DNA from: DAOTTY01 sp034437575
Lineage (GTDB): Bacteria; Chloroflexota; Anaerolineae; Aggregatilineales; Phototrophicaceae
Length of the DNA: 64,000 nucleotides
Direction: 5' to 3'
Assembly (NCBI GenBank): GCA_034437575.1
Contig: DAOTTY010000025.1
Location: 1 to 64,000, forward strand
Position 1 is the first letter of the stretch. Each line of letters starts with the position of its first letter. The position numbers were made by a program, and so were the translations under genes. The notes beneath the pieces are model-generated. The model did not search any database. It was not told the DNA's origin and was given only the letters and a program-made list of their open reading frames with translations. This document shows positions 52,668 through 60,464 of this stretch, one piece after another.

Positions 52668-52902
52668 ACCACATTTTTACACTGCCTTAGATCGGGTTTA
52701 ACCTTCTGCAAACTTTAAGCACTCTAGGTTGTAAATTTATGGGCTACAGGGGGAAATTTGCGTATTAACGCAGAACGTAGACGGGTTGTTGCGGCTTCTG
52801 GTAAGGTTAGCGTCGCATCAGGGGAATAAACCCCGGTGTTACATCCAGGGGCGGCAGCACTGCCAAGCACATACCGCCACTGATGTGAACTTATGTCCAT
52901 AT

Positions 52903-52921
52903 GAATACTAATCTAGTATTC
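52903..52921. promoter_or_regulatory. 19-bp palindrome before the iron importer
   Basis: GAATACTAATCTAGTATTC has perfect 8-base arms around ATC, 27 bases before the binding-protein gene. Length and location are typical of iron-regulator boxes (DtxR/IdeR or Fur type), although it does not closely match either consensus. AAGGAG follows at 52931-52936. Confidence 0.6.
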
Positions 52922-52947
52922 TACCAAGCTCAAGGAGTTACTTTTAC

Positions 52948-54039
52948 ATGATGCAGAGTCGGTTTGCCGTACTCACCGCAGTTGTACTCGCCGTTTTCTC
53001 GATTTCGCTGGTTCCTGCGATGGCCCAGGAAGACGACCCCGGCGTGCTGAACATCTACTCCTCACGTCACTACGGTGACCTGGAAGCCCCCTTCGTGAAG
53101 TTCCAGGAAGAAACGGGGATTGATGTCCGCGTAAGCGCGGGCAGCCCGCGTGACCTGCTCACCCGCCTGCGTGCCGACGTAGAGCGTGGCGAACGCAGCA
53201 TTGCTGATGTGTTCCTGGCGATTGACGCGGGTGTGCTGGACCTGGCCGCAGAAGAAGGTTTGTTGCAGCCCATCGAAAGCGAAGCCCTGACGGAGAACGT
53301 TGCCGAGCCGTTCCGTGACCCGGATGGTCACTGGTATGGGCTAAGCATCCGCACCCGCACGCTTGTCTACAATCCAGAGAACACAACCGATGAAGAAATT
53401 GCAGCGGTGAATAGCTATGCTGACCTGGCTGCTGATACATGGGAAGACCGTGTGTGTATGCGCCCAGCAGCACACATCTACACCGTATCTCTGTTCAGCA
53501 GCATTCTGTTCAACCTGGGCGAAGACGCCCCCGCTGTGGCCGAAGGTATATCTAACAACGTGACGCGCTACATCAACAGTGACACTGGCCAGATTAGCGC
53601 TATCGCAGCGGGTGAGTGTGATGTTGCTTTCGTCAATCACTACTACCTGGGTCGCCTTGCCAATGGCGATGAAGCTGACCAGGCCATATTCAACAGCGTT
53701 GCCCTCAAGTGGATGAACCAGGGCGAGGCTGGCGAAGGTGTGTTCTTCAATGTTAATGGGGCTGGTGTTGTGACCAACGCCGCTAATGCAGAGAACGCGC
53801 AGACCTTCATTGAGTACATGGCTGCAACTGAGAACCAATGCGGTGCCTCCGATTGCTTCCCTGGCAGCAACTATGAATTCCCGACCAACCCGGCAGCAGA
53901 GCCGAACGAAACCATCGCAACCTTTGGAGGTGGTGAATTCGAGTTTGACACAAGCTATCCCCTGTGGGAGTACGGTTCATTCCAGGCGGATACCGTAGCT
54001 ATGCTGGAAGAAGTCGGCTTTGGCTTCACAGAAAATTAA
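52948..54039 (+). CDS. fbpA: iron(III) ABC transporter binding protein
   Basis: Captures ferric iron outside the membrane. 363 residues with a signal peptide (MMQSRFAVLTAVVLAVFSIS ... AMAQED). The fold is that of the FbpA/FutA group: VLNIYSSRHYGDLEAPFVKF at the start, AGSPRDLLTRLRAD, DVFLAIDAGVLDLAAEEGLL, and NHYYLGRLANGDEAD, whose adjacent tyrosines bind Fe(III) in this group. AAGGAG lies upstream. A palindrome precedes it and a strong terminator follows before the permease. Confidence 0.9.
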   Translation: MMQSRFAVLTAVVLAVFSISLVPAMAQEDDPGVLNIYSSRHYGDLEAPFVKFQEETGIDVRVSAGSPRDLLTRLRADVERGERSIADVFLAIDAGVLDLAAEEGLLQPIESEALTENVAEPFRDPDGHWYGLSIRTRTLVYNPENTTDEEIAAVNSYADLAADTWEDRVCMRPAAHIYTVSLFSSILFNLGEDAPAVAEGISNNVTRYINSDTGQISAIAAGECDVAFVNHYYLGRLANGDEADQAIFNSVALKWMNQGEAGEGVFFNVNGAGVVTNAANAENAQTFIEYMAATENQCGASDCFPGSNYEFPTNPAAEPNETIATFGGGEFEFDTSYPLWEYGSFQADTVAMLEEVGFGFTEN

Positions 54040-54058
54040 GTGAAATAGCTTTACCTGT

Positions 54059-54090
54059 AACGGACGCCGCTGTGGCGTCCGTTATTTTTG
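54059..54090 (+). terminator. strong terminator after the iron-binding gene
   Basis: AACGGACGCC (54059-54068) pairs with GGCGTCCGTT (54074-54083) over a 5-base loop and is followed by ATTTTTG. This is a standard Rho-independent terminator. It stands between the binding protein and the permease genes, so it may reduce readthrough and keep the binding protein in excess. Confidence 0.85.
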
Positions 54091-54132
54091 TTAAGCATCA
54101 AAAATGTCGTGTAAGTCTAAAGAGACGTAGAG

Positions 54133-55902
54133 ATGGCAAACTCCGTAACCACCAGGCAGGTCGCTACTCGGCAGTTCAGCCCAAAGCTGAACCGTTGGCA
54201 ATTAAATTTACCTGCATGGACAGCCTTGCTGTTACCTATGATCATTACGTTAGCCATCCTTTTACCCATTGGTATACTTGTCATTGAAGTATTGACGCCC
54301 GATGTGGCAATGTGGCGGCGCTTGTGGTCTACCATCTTGCCACGAGTGCTTTGGAACACGCTGCGCCTGGTGGTTGGGGTGGGCATCGGCACTTTTTTGT
54401 TGGGCACGGTGTTTGCGTGGTTTGTAACGGCTTACGAGTTCCCCGGACGGCACTGGTTCGATCATTTGCTGTTGCTGCCGCTGGCGGTTCCTGGGTTTGT
54501 TTTGGGGTTTGTTTATGTCGCCATCTTTGAGTTTGCTGGCCCCGTGCAAACGATGTTAAGAGACACATTCGGCTGGGAGCGGGGGCAATACTGGTTTCCA
54601 GACATCACAACGCCAGCGGGCCTGATATTGGTGCTGACGCTGGTGCTTTACCCATATGTGTACGTGTTGGCGCGGGCGGCCTTCCGTGAGCAAGCGGCCA
54701 GTACGTTTGAAGCCGCGCAGGTGATGGGCTACAGCCGCACGCAAACGTTTTTCCGCTTAGTGCTGCCAATGGCCCGCCCGCAAATCGCCGCAGGCACGTT
54801 GCTGGCGATCATGGAAGCGATGACGGACTATGGTACGGTGAGCTTTTTCGGCTATCCCACGTTGAGTGAGCGTGTTGTGGTCATTTGGAACACTGAGTTT
54901 GACATGGGCAAAGCGGCACAGCTTGCCATGTTGATGGTATTCGTCACGCTCATTCTGATCTTTTTCGAGCGCACGCTGCGCGGCAAAGCCAAGTTTTACC
55001 AACAGGGCGCACGCGGGCGTCGTCCCCGGCGGCACGTACTGTATGGATGGAAAAAGTGGGGCGTGACGACGGCTTGTGTGGCGTTGGTTGGGGCTGCTTT
55101 TGTACTGCCTGTCAGTCAACTTATCGCGTGGGTTGTCAACGAAATACGCAACCCAACCGTGGCCCTGTGGCGAGAGTCGTTCATAGAATATACGTGGAAC
55201 ACGATCATTCTTTCAAGCAGTGCGGCGGGGCTGGCAATTGCTTTGGCCTTACTGATTGCTTACGGCGTGCGAGCAACGTCGGGCTATGGCAACCGTTGGC
55301 TACCGCGCTTACTTTCCCGGCTGGTGACACTGGGCTACGCCATGCCCGGTGCCGTGATTGCCGCCGGGGTATTGGTTTTCGTCAATCCGATTGACGGCAA
55401 CGTGACCGATTTTGCTGAGCGCTGGCTGGGCTGGAGTTCGCCTGCCTATCTGCTGACGGGCACCATTGCCGCGCTGGTGTATGCTTACGTGGTTCGCTTT
55501 ATGGCGATTGGCTTTAACAGTGTGGAAGGCAGTATGGATAAAGTCACCCCGAATATGGAAGGCGCTGCCCGCACGATGGGCGCAAGTGGTTGGCGTGTGC
55601 TACGTCGCATCCATCTACCGCTCGTCAGCACAGGTATGGCCGCTGGTGCCATTCTTATTTTTGTGGATGTGATGAAAGAACTGCCCGCAACGCTGCTGCT
55701 GCGTCCCTTTGGTATGGACACCCTGGCGCTAAGAACGTATTTTTTAAGTATGGAAGCATGGTGGGAATCCGCAGCCATACCAGCCCTGATGATTGTCATT
55801 GTTGGGCTAATCCCCGTGTTCGTCTTAATGCGAGTAGGAGACAATCAGGTTGACCGGCTCTCCGATTATCCGGCTGAACAACGTTACGAAACACTACGAT
55901 AA
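54133..55902 (+). CDS. fbpB: iron(III) ABC transporter permease, double domain
   Basis: 589 residues with two fused transport domains, as is usual for the FbpB/SfuB type. EAA loops occur in both halves: EAAQVMGYSRTQTFFRLVLP and EGAARTMGASGWRVLRRIHL. About 12 spans. It follows the terminator by 43 bases and overlaps the ATPase gene start by 53 bases. The ribosome site before the ATG at 54133 is weak. Confidence 0.92.
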   Translation: MANSVTTRQVATRQFSPKLNRWQLNLPAWTALLLPMIITLAILLPIGILVIEVLTPDVAMWRRLWSTILPRVLWNTLRLVVGVGIGTFLLGTVFAWFVTAYEFPGRHWFDHLLLLPLAVPGFVLGFVYVAIFEFAGPVQTMLRDTFGWERGQYWFPDITTPAGLILVLTLVLYPYVYVLARAAFREQAASTFEAAQVMGYSRTQTFFRLVLPMARPQIAAGTLLAIMEAMTDYGTVSFFGYPTLSERVVVIWNTEFDMGKAAQLAMLMVFVTLILIFFERTLRGKAKFYQQGARGRRPRRHVLYGWKKWGVTTACVALVGAAFVLPVSQLIAWVVNEIRNPTVALWRESFIEYTWNTIILSSSAAGLAIALALLIAYGVRATSGYGNRWLPRLLSRLVTLGYAMPGAVIAAGVLVFVNPIDGNVTDFAERWLGWSSPAYLLTGTIAALVYAYVVRFMAIGFNSVEGSMDKVTPNMEGAARTMGASGWRVLRRIHLPLVSTGMAAGAILIFVDVMKELPATLLLRPFGMDTLALRTYFLSMEAWWESAAIPALMIVIVGLIPVFVLMRVGDNQVDRLSDYPAEQRYETLR

Positions 55903-56914
55903 CATCACCGCCGTTGATGCGGTAACACTTGATGTCCGTCGGGGAGAAATACTGGTTCTGTTAGGCAGTAGCGGGTGCGGCAAAACCACGCTGCTGCGCC
56001 TGATTGCCGGGTTGGAGCGCCCCAACGCGGGGGAAGTCTGGCTAGATAGCCACCTCATTGCGGGTCGTGATGCCTGGGTTCCCCCGGAGCAGCGGCAAAT
56101 TGGGATGGTCTTCCAGGATTACGCGCTGTTCCCACATTTGACTGTCGCGCAGAACATCGCCTTTGCCCTTAACAAGCTGCGCCCAAAACAGCAAAAACCC
56201 CGCATCGAAGCCATGCTTGCGCTTGTTGGCCTGAGTGGGGTGGGTGAGCGCTTCCCGCATCAGTTGAGCGGCGGCCAGCAGCAGCGCGTGGCCTTAGCCC
56301 GTGCGATGGCCCCTGACCCTGCCGTCGTGCTGCTGGACGAGCCGTTTTCTAACCTGGACGCGGCCCTACGCAAGTTCATGCGAGACGAGGTGCGCCGCAT
56401 TTTGCAGGCAGCAGGCGCAACGGCGGTGTTCGTCACGCATGACCAGGAAGAAGCCATGAGCATCGCGGATCGGGTGGCCGTGCTTAATCACGGGCGGCTG
56501 CTGCAAGTGGGCACACCAGGCGATCTGTACCGCTATCCGAAGGTGCGGCATGTGGCAACTTTCCTGGGTGAAGCGAACATGATTGCCGGTCATGCTAAGG
56601 GTGCTACCGTTGAAACGGCGTTGGGGCCGCTGCAACTGACGGAACTCACTCACGGCCCTGTTGATGTAATGGTGCGGCCAGAGGCGATTGTGCTGCACCC
56701 ACATACGGACGGCGCGGCGCAGGTCGCAGAGCGGCGCTTTTTCGGGCATTACCAGTTGATTGATGTGCGCCTATCTGACGGCTCTACCGTAGAAGCGCGG
56801 GTTTGGGCACAATCTGACGTGGTGGAGGGCCAGCGCGTAGACGTGAGCGTAAACGGCGATGTGGTCGCGTTCCGGGGTAAGGCGATCATAGATGGGTCGG
56901 TCAGTGGCGAATGA
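55850..56914 (+). CDS. fbpC: iron(III) ABC transporter ATPase
   Basis: 354 residues. The Walker A is GSSGCGKTT (39-47), the Q-loop FQDYALFPHL, the signature LSGGQ (139-143), the Walker B VVLLDEP (159-165), and the switch His in FVTHDQEEAMSIADR. A C-terminal TOBE-like domain ends it (DVMVRPEAIVLHPH). The start codon is TTG: TAGGAG lies 9-10 bases before it and the first residues match the family. It overlaps the permease gene by 53 bases. Confidence 0.93.
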   Translation: MTGSPIIRLNNVTKHYDNITAVDAVTLDVRRGEILVLLGSSGCGKTTLLRLIAGLERPNAGEVWLDSHLIAGRDAWVPPEQRQIGMVFQDYALFPHLTVAQNIAFALNKLRPKQQKPRIEAMLALVGLSGVGERFPHQLSGGQQQRVALARAMAPDPAVVLLDEPFSNLDAALRKFMRDEVRRILQAAGATAVFVTHDQEEAMSIADRVAVLNHGRLLQVGTPGDLYRYPKVRHVATFLGEANMIAGHAKGATVETALGPLQLTELTHGPVDVMVRPEAIVLHPHTDGAAQVAERRFFGHYQLIDVRLSDGSTVEARVWAQSDVVEGQRVDVSVNGDVVAFRGKAIIDGSVSGE

Positions 56915-57563
56915 CGTTGTAATCGAAGTCAATGGAGAGGCCCTGCGCCTGCTGCCTGAGCGTGCTATCTACTGGGACCGAACACAAACACTGTTCATTG
57001 CGGATGTACATCTGGGCAAAGCCGATACATTCCGGGCGCGAGGGGTTCCTATGCCAGAGGGGAATGCAGCAGCAGACCTGAACCGACTTGCCAACGTTTT
57101 AGCACGCACCCACGCAAAAAAGCTCATCATCCTCGGTGATTTAGTCCATGCCAGGCAGGGTTACACGCCACAGCTAATCGAAGTGGTTGCCCGTTGGCGT
57201 AACGCGCATCCCGTCAATGTGATTCTTGTGCGTGGCAACCACGACCGCCATGCAGGTGACCCGCCGCCAGCATGGAACATCCGCTGCGTGGATGGGCCAA
57301 CCCCCGGCCCCAACTTTGTGTTACAACACGAACCCTCACCGCCAACAAACCCTGCCGCCTATGTGCTAAGCGGGCATTTGCATCCGGGTGTGCGCTTGCA
57401 GGGTCGCGGGCGGCAGTCGCTCAAGGTGGCGTGCTACTGGTTTAGAGAGCGCATAGGGGTGCTGCCTGCATTTGGCAGCTTTACAGGAACGGCGGCCATC
57501 TACGCAGCACAAACTGACCGGGTGTTTGCCATCACAGACAGGGCTGTCATTCGGGTGCAATAG
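56892..57563 (+). CDS. pdeM: metallophosphoesterase, PdeM-like
   Basis: 223 residues of the DNA-ligase-associated phosphoesterase group. The metal motifs are complete: IADVHLGKADTFR, LIILGDLVHARQG, VRGNHDRHAG and LSGHLHPGVRLQG. PdeM is usually encoded with a DNA ligase, an Lhr-type helicase and an exonuclease; none of these is here, and it sits instead behind an iron importer with a 23-base overlap, so it may have been recruited or just be coupled for translation. The start at 56892 could be a GTG at 56904 instead. Confidence 0.85.
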   Translation: MGRSVANDVVIEVNGEALRLLPERAIYWDRTQTLFIADVHLGKADTFRARGVPMPEGNAAADLNRLANVLARTHAKKLIILGDLVHARQGYTPQLIEVVARWRNAHPVNVILVRGNHDRHAGDPPPAWNIRCVDGPTPGPNFVLQHEPSPPTNPAAYVLSGHLHPGVRLQGRGRQSLKVACYWFRERIGVLPAFGSFTGTAAIYAAQTDRVFAITDRAVIRVQ

Positions 57564-57657
57564 CATTAGAAGCGCGTAAACGTCATCTATCCGTTAAAAC
57601 TGACACAGCCCGCTCCGCGTATTGCCAGTAAGTTCAAGATGACACGGAGCAAGTCCT

Positions 57658-57933
57658 GTGACACACAAGAAGTGGTTTTTCCTGTTCTTCGCCCTGTTTT
57701 TTGCCTTACCGATGTTCAGGTTTGCGGGGCCGTGGCTGTTTTTTGCGCTGCCGTTGTTCTTCTGGTTTTTCGTCGTGCCGCGCCACCGGGGCAGCGAACG
57801 GGGTCAATGGGGATGTGGTTGGGATAGTGAACCGCCGCACAAGCCCAAAAACGACGAGAAGCCTAAGCGCCGCTACGTGGAAACCTACGACGGGGACGTG
57901 TTGGAAGTCGTTGACGATCCACGCAGCGTTTAG
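57658..57933 (+). CDS. small membrane protein, unknown
   Basis: 91 residues beginning at a GTG with GGAG 9 bases upstream. Two hydrophobic spans (FFLFFALFFALPMFRFAG and LFFALPLFFWFFVV) are very Phe-rich. The C-terminal 45 residues are hydrophilic, Lys-rich then acidic (PKRRYVETYDGDVLEVVD). I do not recognise the family. It could be a transporter accessory or membrane-bound regulator. Confidence 0.6.
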   Translation: MTHKKWFFLFFALFFALPMFRFAGPWLFFALPLFFWFFVVPRHRGSERGQWGCGWDSEPPHKPKNDEKPKRRYVETYDGDVLEVVDDPRSV

Positions 57934-57975
57934 CGGTGAGTGGGGACGAGTTTGGTTTACGCCAAACTCGTTTGG

Positions 57976-59013
57976 TTAGCTGGCCTGTGCTTCCAGTTCT
58001 GCGATTTCTTTTTCTGTGCGTTCGAGCATCATCCGCGCCGCTTTTAACCCGGATTGTTTATTTTCTGGCATAGCTTGAATACCTGCAAGGCGCTTTTGGA
58101 ACAATTTGCGGGCACCGTAAAGCTGACGCAGCTTTTTGGCCACCTCTGGCGGGTACCCTGCCAGCGCATCGTCTTCGGGCTTAGGGACGCCCCCCTCTGC
58201 GGCGACCGGGTCTTTTTCGCGGCGGGCGGCAGCGGCTTCTTTGATCTGCTGTTGTCGATGTTCTTCAGGGTCCATACGCGGTGGTGCGGTGCCTTCTTGC
58301 TGTGCGAGGTCTTTCTTACTTATACGCTGCACCTTGATGGCCCGCGTAAACACCGCCATTGCCCCTAGCGACTCATCAAAGTAGCAGGCACCGTCAACGA
58401 CAACAATATTTTTCTGGCTTTTGTCCAGCTTGTTGCCTACGTTCTTTTTCCACTGCTCCTCCCCCACAAACACGAAGTAGCGTGTGCTGTCGTTGGGCGG
58501 GTCAGGCACCCCGCGTGGGAACGTTTGATTAACGGGGATGCTCTGTTCCATTGTTAAGATCATCAGGCTGTCACGCCGCTCAATGTACCCGGGGCGGCCC
58601 CTTAGTTGAATATTCAATTCTTCGATGTCCCCTTTTTCGCTTTCTACAGCCTTGTGAAGTTGGTCGATGCGGTCTTCCCAGTGGAATGCCGGGTATTTCG
58701 ATTTCTTCTTTTGTCCTTCTTTGGCCGTTACCCATTTAGGCGGTGGGAAAATCTCATTGCGAATATCCATCGGCAGCGAGTAGCGCAAAAGGTAGAAGAA
58801 AACCCCCCCCTTTGTTCGCCGCCGCTCACCGTTGGTTGTCATCATGCCGCCATTTTTTTCGACAATTTCCGCATTAGCCAGCATGAACTCGGTAAAGTCC
58901 AGGCCACACACTTCAATTGTACGGTTGATTTGCTTGATAGGTACGTCATCCGTCTCACCGAGTGCCTTTGCTATACGGGCAACATCGGGGCTGGGTTTCT
59001 TATCGTCTGGCAT
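57976..59013 (-). CDS. PHAX RNA-binding domain protein
   Basis: 345 residues. The N-terminal 80 residues contain a match to the PHAX RNA-binding domain of eukaryotic phosphorylated adaptor of RNA export: helical PIKQINRTIEVCGLDFTEFM, then IVEKNGGMMTTNGERRRTKG and GVFFYLLR. The GG (55-56) and RRRTKGGVFF (64-73) are the hallmark. The rest is unrecognised: a middle ~100 residues with a beta-rich domain (RYFVFVGEEQWKKNVGN), then a charged Lys/Glu/Ala-rich coiled-coil-like end. It probably binds structured RNA. It stands alone, with 286 bases upstream. Confidence 0.75.
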   Translation of the reverse strand: MPDDKKPSPDVARIAKALGETDDVPIKQINRTIEVCGLDFTEFMLANAEIVEKNGGMMTTNGERRRTKGGVFFYLLRYSLPMDIRNEIFPPPKWVTAKEGQKKKSKYPAFHWEDRIDQLHKAVESEKGDIEELNIQLRGRPGYIERRDSLMILTMEQSIPVNQTFPRGVPDPPNDSTRYFVFVGEEQWKKNVGNKLDKSQKNIVVVDGACYFDESLGAMAVFTRAIKVQRISKKDLAQQEGTAPPRMDPEEHRQQQIKEAAAARREKDPVAAEGGVPKPEDDALAGYPPEVAKKLRQLYGARKLFQKRLAGIQAMPENKQSGLKAARMMLERTEKEIAELEAQAS

Positions 59014-59264
59014 CGGTCGCTTCTCTAGCCCGTCTTGATGGTTGTAAACTCAACTTGGCACCGCCCACAGGCTGGAAGCTGCTTGTGGTAGGTTACAGGT
59101 ACCGCATATGCTCCCGCTCCCCCTGTATGGACGGCGCACAATAGTGATGGATTTTCTCCAGCATATCAACGCATAGTCGCTGATGTTATTATTTTAAGAC
59201 AGATTGCCAGCTTTGTGCAACAGTTCCATCATGCTAGACATTCTCCTTAGCTCCCGTTAGAATG

Positions 59265-59294
59265 CGATATAGTTCGGTGTTCCGATATAAGTTC
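59265..59294. promoter_or_regulatory. direct repeat upstream of the HTH gene
   Basis: CGATATAGTTC (59265-59275) and CGATATAAGTTC (59283-59294) repeat in the same direction 18 bases apart, ending just before the HTH gene. A small HTH protein binding both copies would repress itself. There is no second candidate site nearby. Confidence 0.4.
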
Positions 59295-59299
59295 ATCAT

Positions 59300-59566
59300 G
59301 TGAGCGAGTCGTTTATGAAATCCCACTATGTCACCGTCGATGAGATGGCGCACATGGCCTCCGTAGCACCCAACACCATCTATCGCATCCTCCGTGCAGA
59401 CCTGACCAAAGACCCCGAAAACCGCCGCATCCCCGGTGCTTATAAGCGGGGCAGCAAATATCGTGGGGAGTGGCTCATCCCCCGCGATACCGCTGAAAAC
59501 TGGCAGCGCGATGAGCGGGGCCGCAAAAGCGTCCGCAGTGCGGCTGTTGCAGCCTCTGGCGATTAG
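59300..59566 (+). CDS. small HTH/excisionase-like protein
   Basis: 88 residues. A helix-turn-helix resembling MerR/excisionase proteins: YVTVDEMAHMASVAPNTIYR then a wing IPGAYKRGSKYRGEWLIPRD, then a basic tail DERGRKSVRS. It starts at GTG (59300) or ATG (59315); neither has a good ribosome site and ATGTGA overlaps just ahead. Two bases separate it from acyP, so they are cotranscribed. It could bind the direct repeat upstream. Confidence 0.7.
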   Translation: MSESFMKSHYVTVDEMAHMASVAPNTIYRILRADLTKDPENRRIPGAYKRGSKYRGEWLIPRDTAENWQRDERGRKSVRSAAVAASGD

Positions 59567-59567
59567 C

Positions 59568-59849
59568 ATGACCCCAATACAGCAAATTCATGCCATCGTA
59601 CATGGGCGGGTGCAAGGGGTTGGCTTTCGGATGCACACCCTGCAAATTGCCCAGGAAATCGGCTGCGTGGGGTGGGTTCGTAACCTGCCGAACGGCACAG
59701 TGGCGTGCATGGTGCAGGGTGACGAGCGTCAAATCCAACACCTGCTAGGCTTCCTGCATGTTGGCCCACCAGCCGCGCAGGTGCAATCTGTTGAGGTGAC
59801 CGAAGTGGACACGCTCGACGCATTCGAGGAATTTACGATTATCCGCTAA
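59568..59849 (+). CDS. acyP: acylphosphatase
   Basis: Splits acyl phosphates. 93 residues, the usual length. The catalytic motif is VHGRVQGVGFRMHT (the Arg of VGFR binds phosphate) and the essential Asn is in WVRNLPNGTV. The C-terminal strand is EFTIIR. It begins one base after the stop of the HTH gene; the open frame further upstream is only a shadow of it. It converges on the YqaA-like gene with an 11-base overlap. Confidence 0.93.
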   Translation: MTPIQQIHAIVHGRVQGVGFRMHTLQIAQEIGCVGWVRNLPNGTVACMVQGDERQIQHLLGFLHVGPPAAQVQSVEVTEVDTLDAFEEFTIIR

Positions 59850-60303
59850 AAAAGCGCACAATCGCATCCGTTGAGCCGAGCAGCAGCACGAACTTGACCA
59901 CCTTACCAACCAGCACCAGTGTGCAAAACGCCCACAAGCGCACCTCAAATGCCCCGGCGACTGTTGTGAGTGGGTCGCCAATGAATGGCGTGCCACTCAA
60001 AAGCAGTGTCCACACGCCATACCGCTGGTAAAAGCGTTCAGCGCGTTTCATCCATTGGCTGTCTTCATCGAAGTTGCCAAACCGGGCAAACAGAAAATCA
60101 CTGCCGTATTTGCCGATGAAGTAGTTGAGCAGATTGCCGAAGAAGCCCCCCAAAGAAGCAACCACCACCACCCATATCGGGTTGTAGCCGAACTGCGGCA
60201 TAGCGATTGCCAGCGCATCGGAGGGGGCCGCGATGAGCGTGGCAGCGATGAAGCTGAACACAAACAGGCCCATATAGCCAAACTGAAGTGCGAAATCGAC
60301 CAT
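59839..60303 (-). CDS. YqaA/DedA-like membrane protein
   Basis: 154 residues with four hydrophobic spans and the SNARE-associated/VTT pattern: GYNPIWVVVVASLGGFFGNL, NYFIGKYG, and the arginine-glycine loop LLSGTPFIGDPLTTVAG. The family is involved in membrane lipid scrambling or transport; the specific cargo is not known. It starts on ATG with no strong ribosome site. Confidence 0.8.
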   Translation of the reverse strand: MVDFALQFGYMGLFVFSFIAATLIAAPSDALAIAMPQFGYNPIWVVVVASLGGFFGNLLNYFIGKYGSDFLFARFGNFDEDSQWMKRAERFYQRYGVWTLLLSGTPFIGDPLTTVAGAFEVRLWAFCTLVLVGKVVKFVLLLGSTDAIVRFFSG

Positions 60304-60464
60304 AAGTTGATGGTTTGCCTTAGTCGTCTATGCAAGATGACTGAAAATGCTATCATAGCGGCGGTTGAGTAAACTTGTACAGCAGTTGTAACGACCCGGC
60401 TAACATTGCAGGGGCGTTTTACGCGCTGCACGCGCAGCCTGTGGCACGCAGGCGTTGCAGGGCT

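Noticed and set aside
52520..52711. 63-codon minus-strand frame in the gap beside lacI
   Set aside because: It runs through a hairpin repeat and gives a Gly/Pro/Ser-rich low-complexity peptide without a ribosome site.
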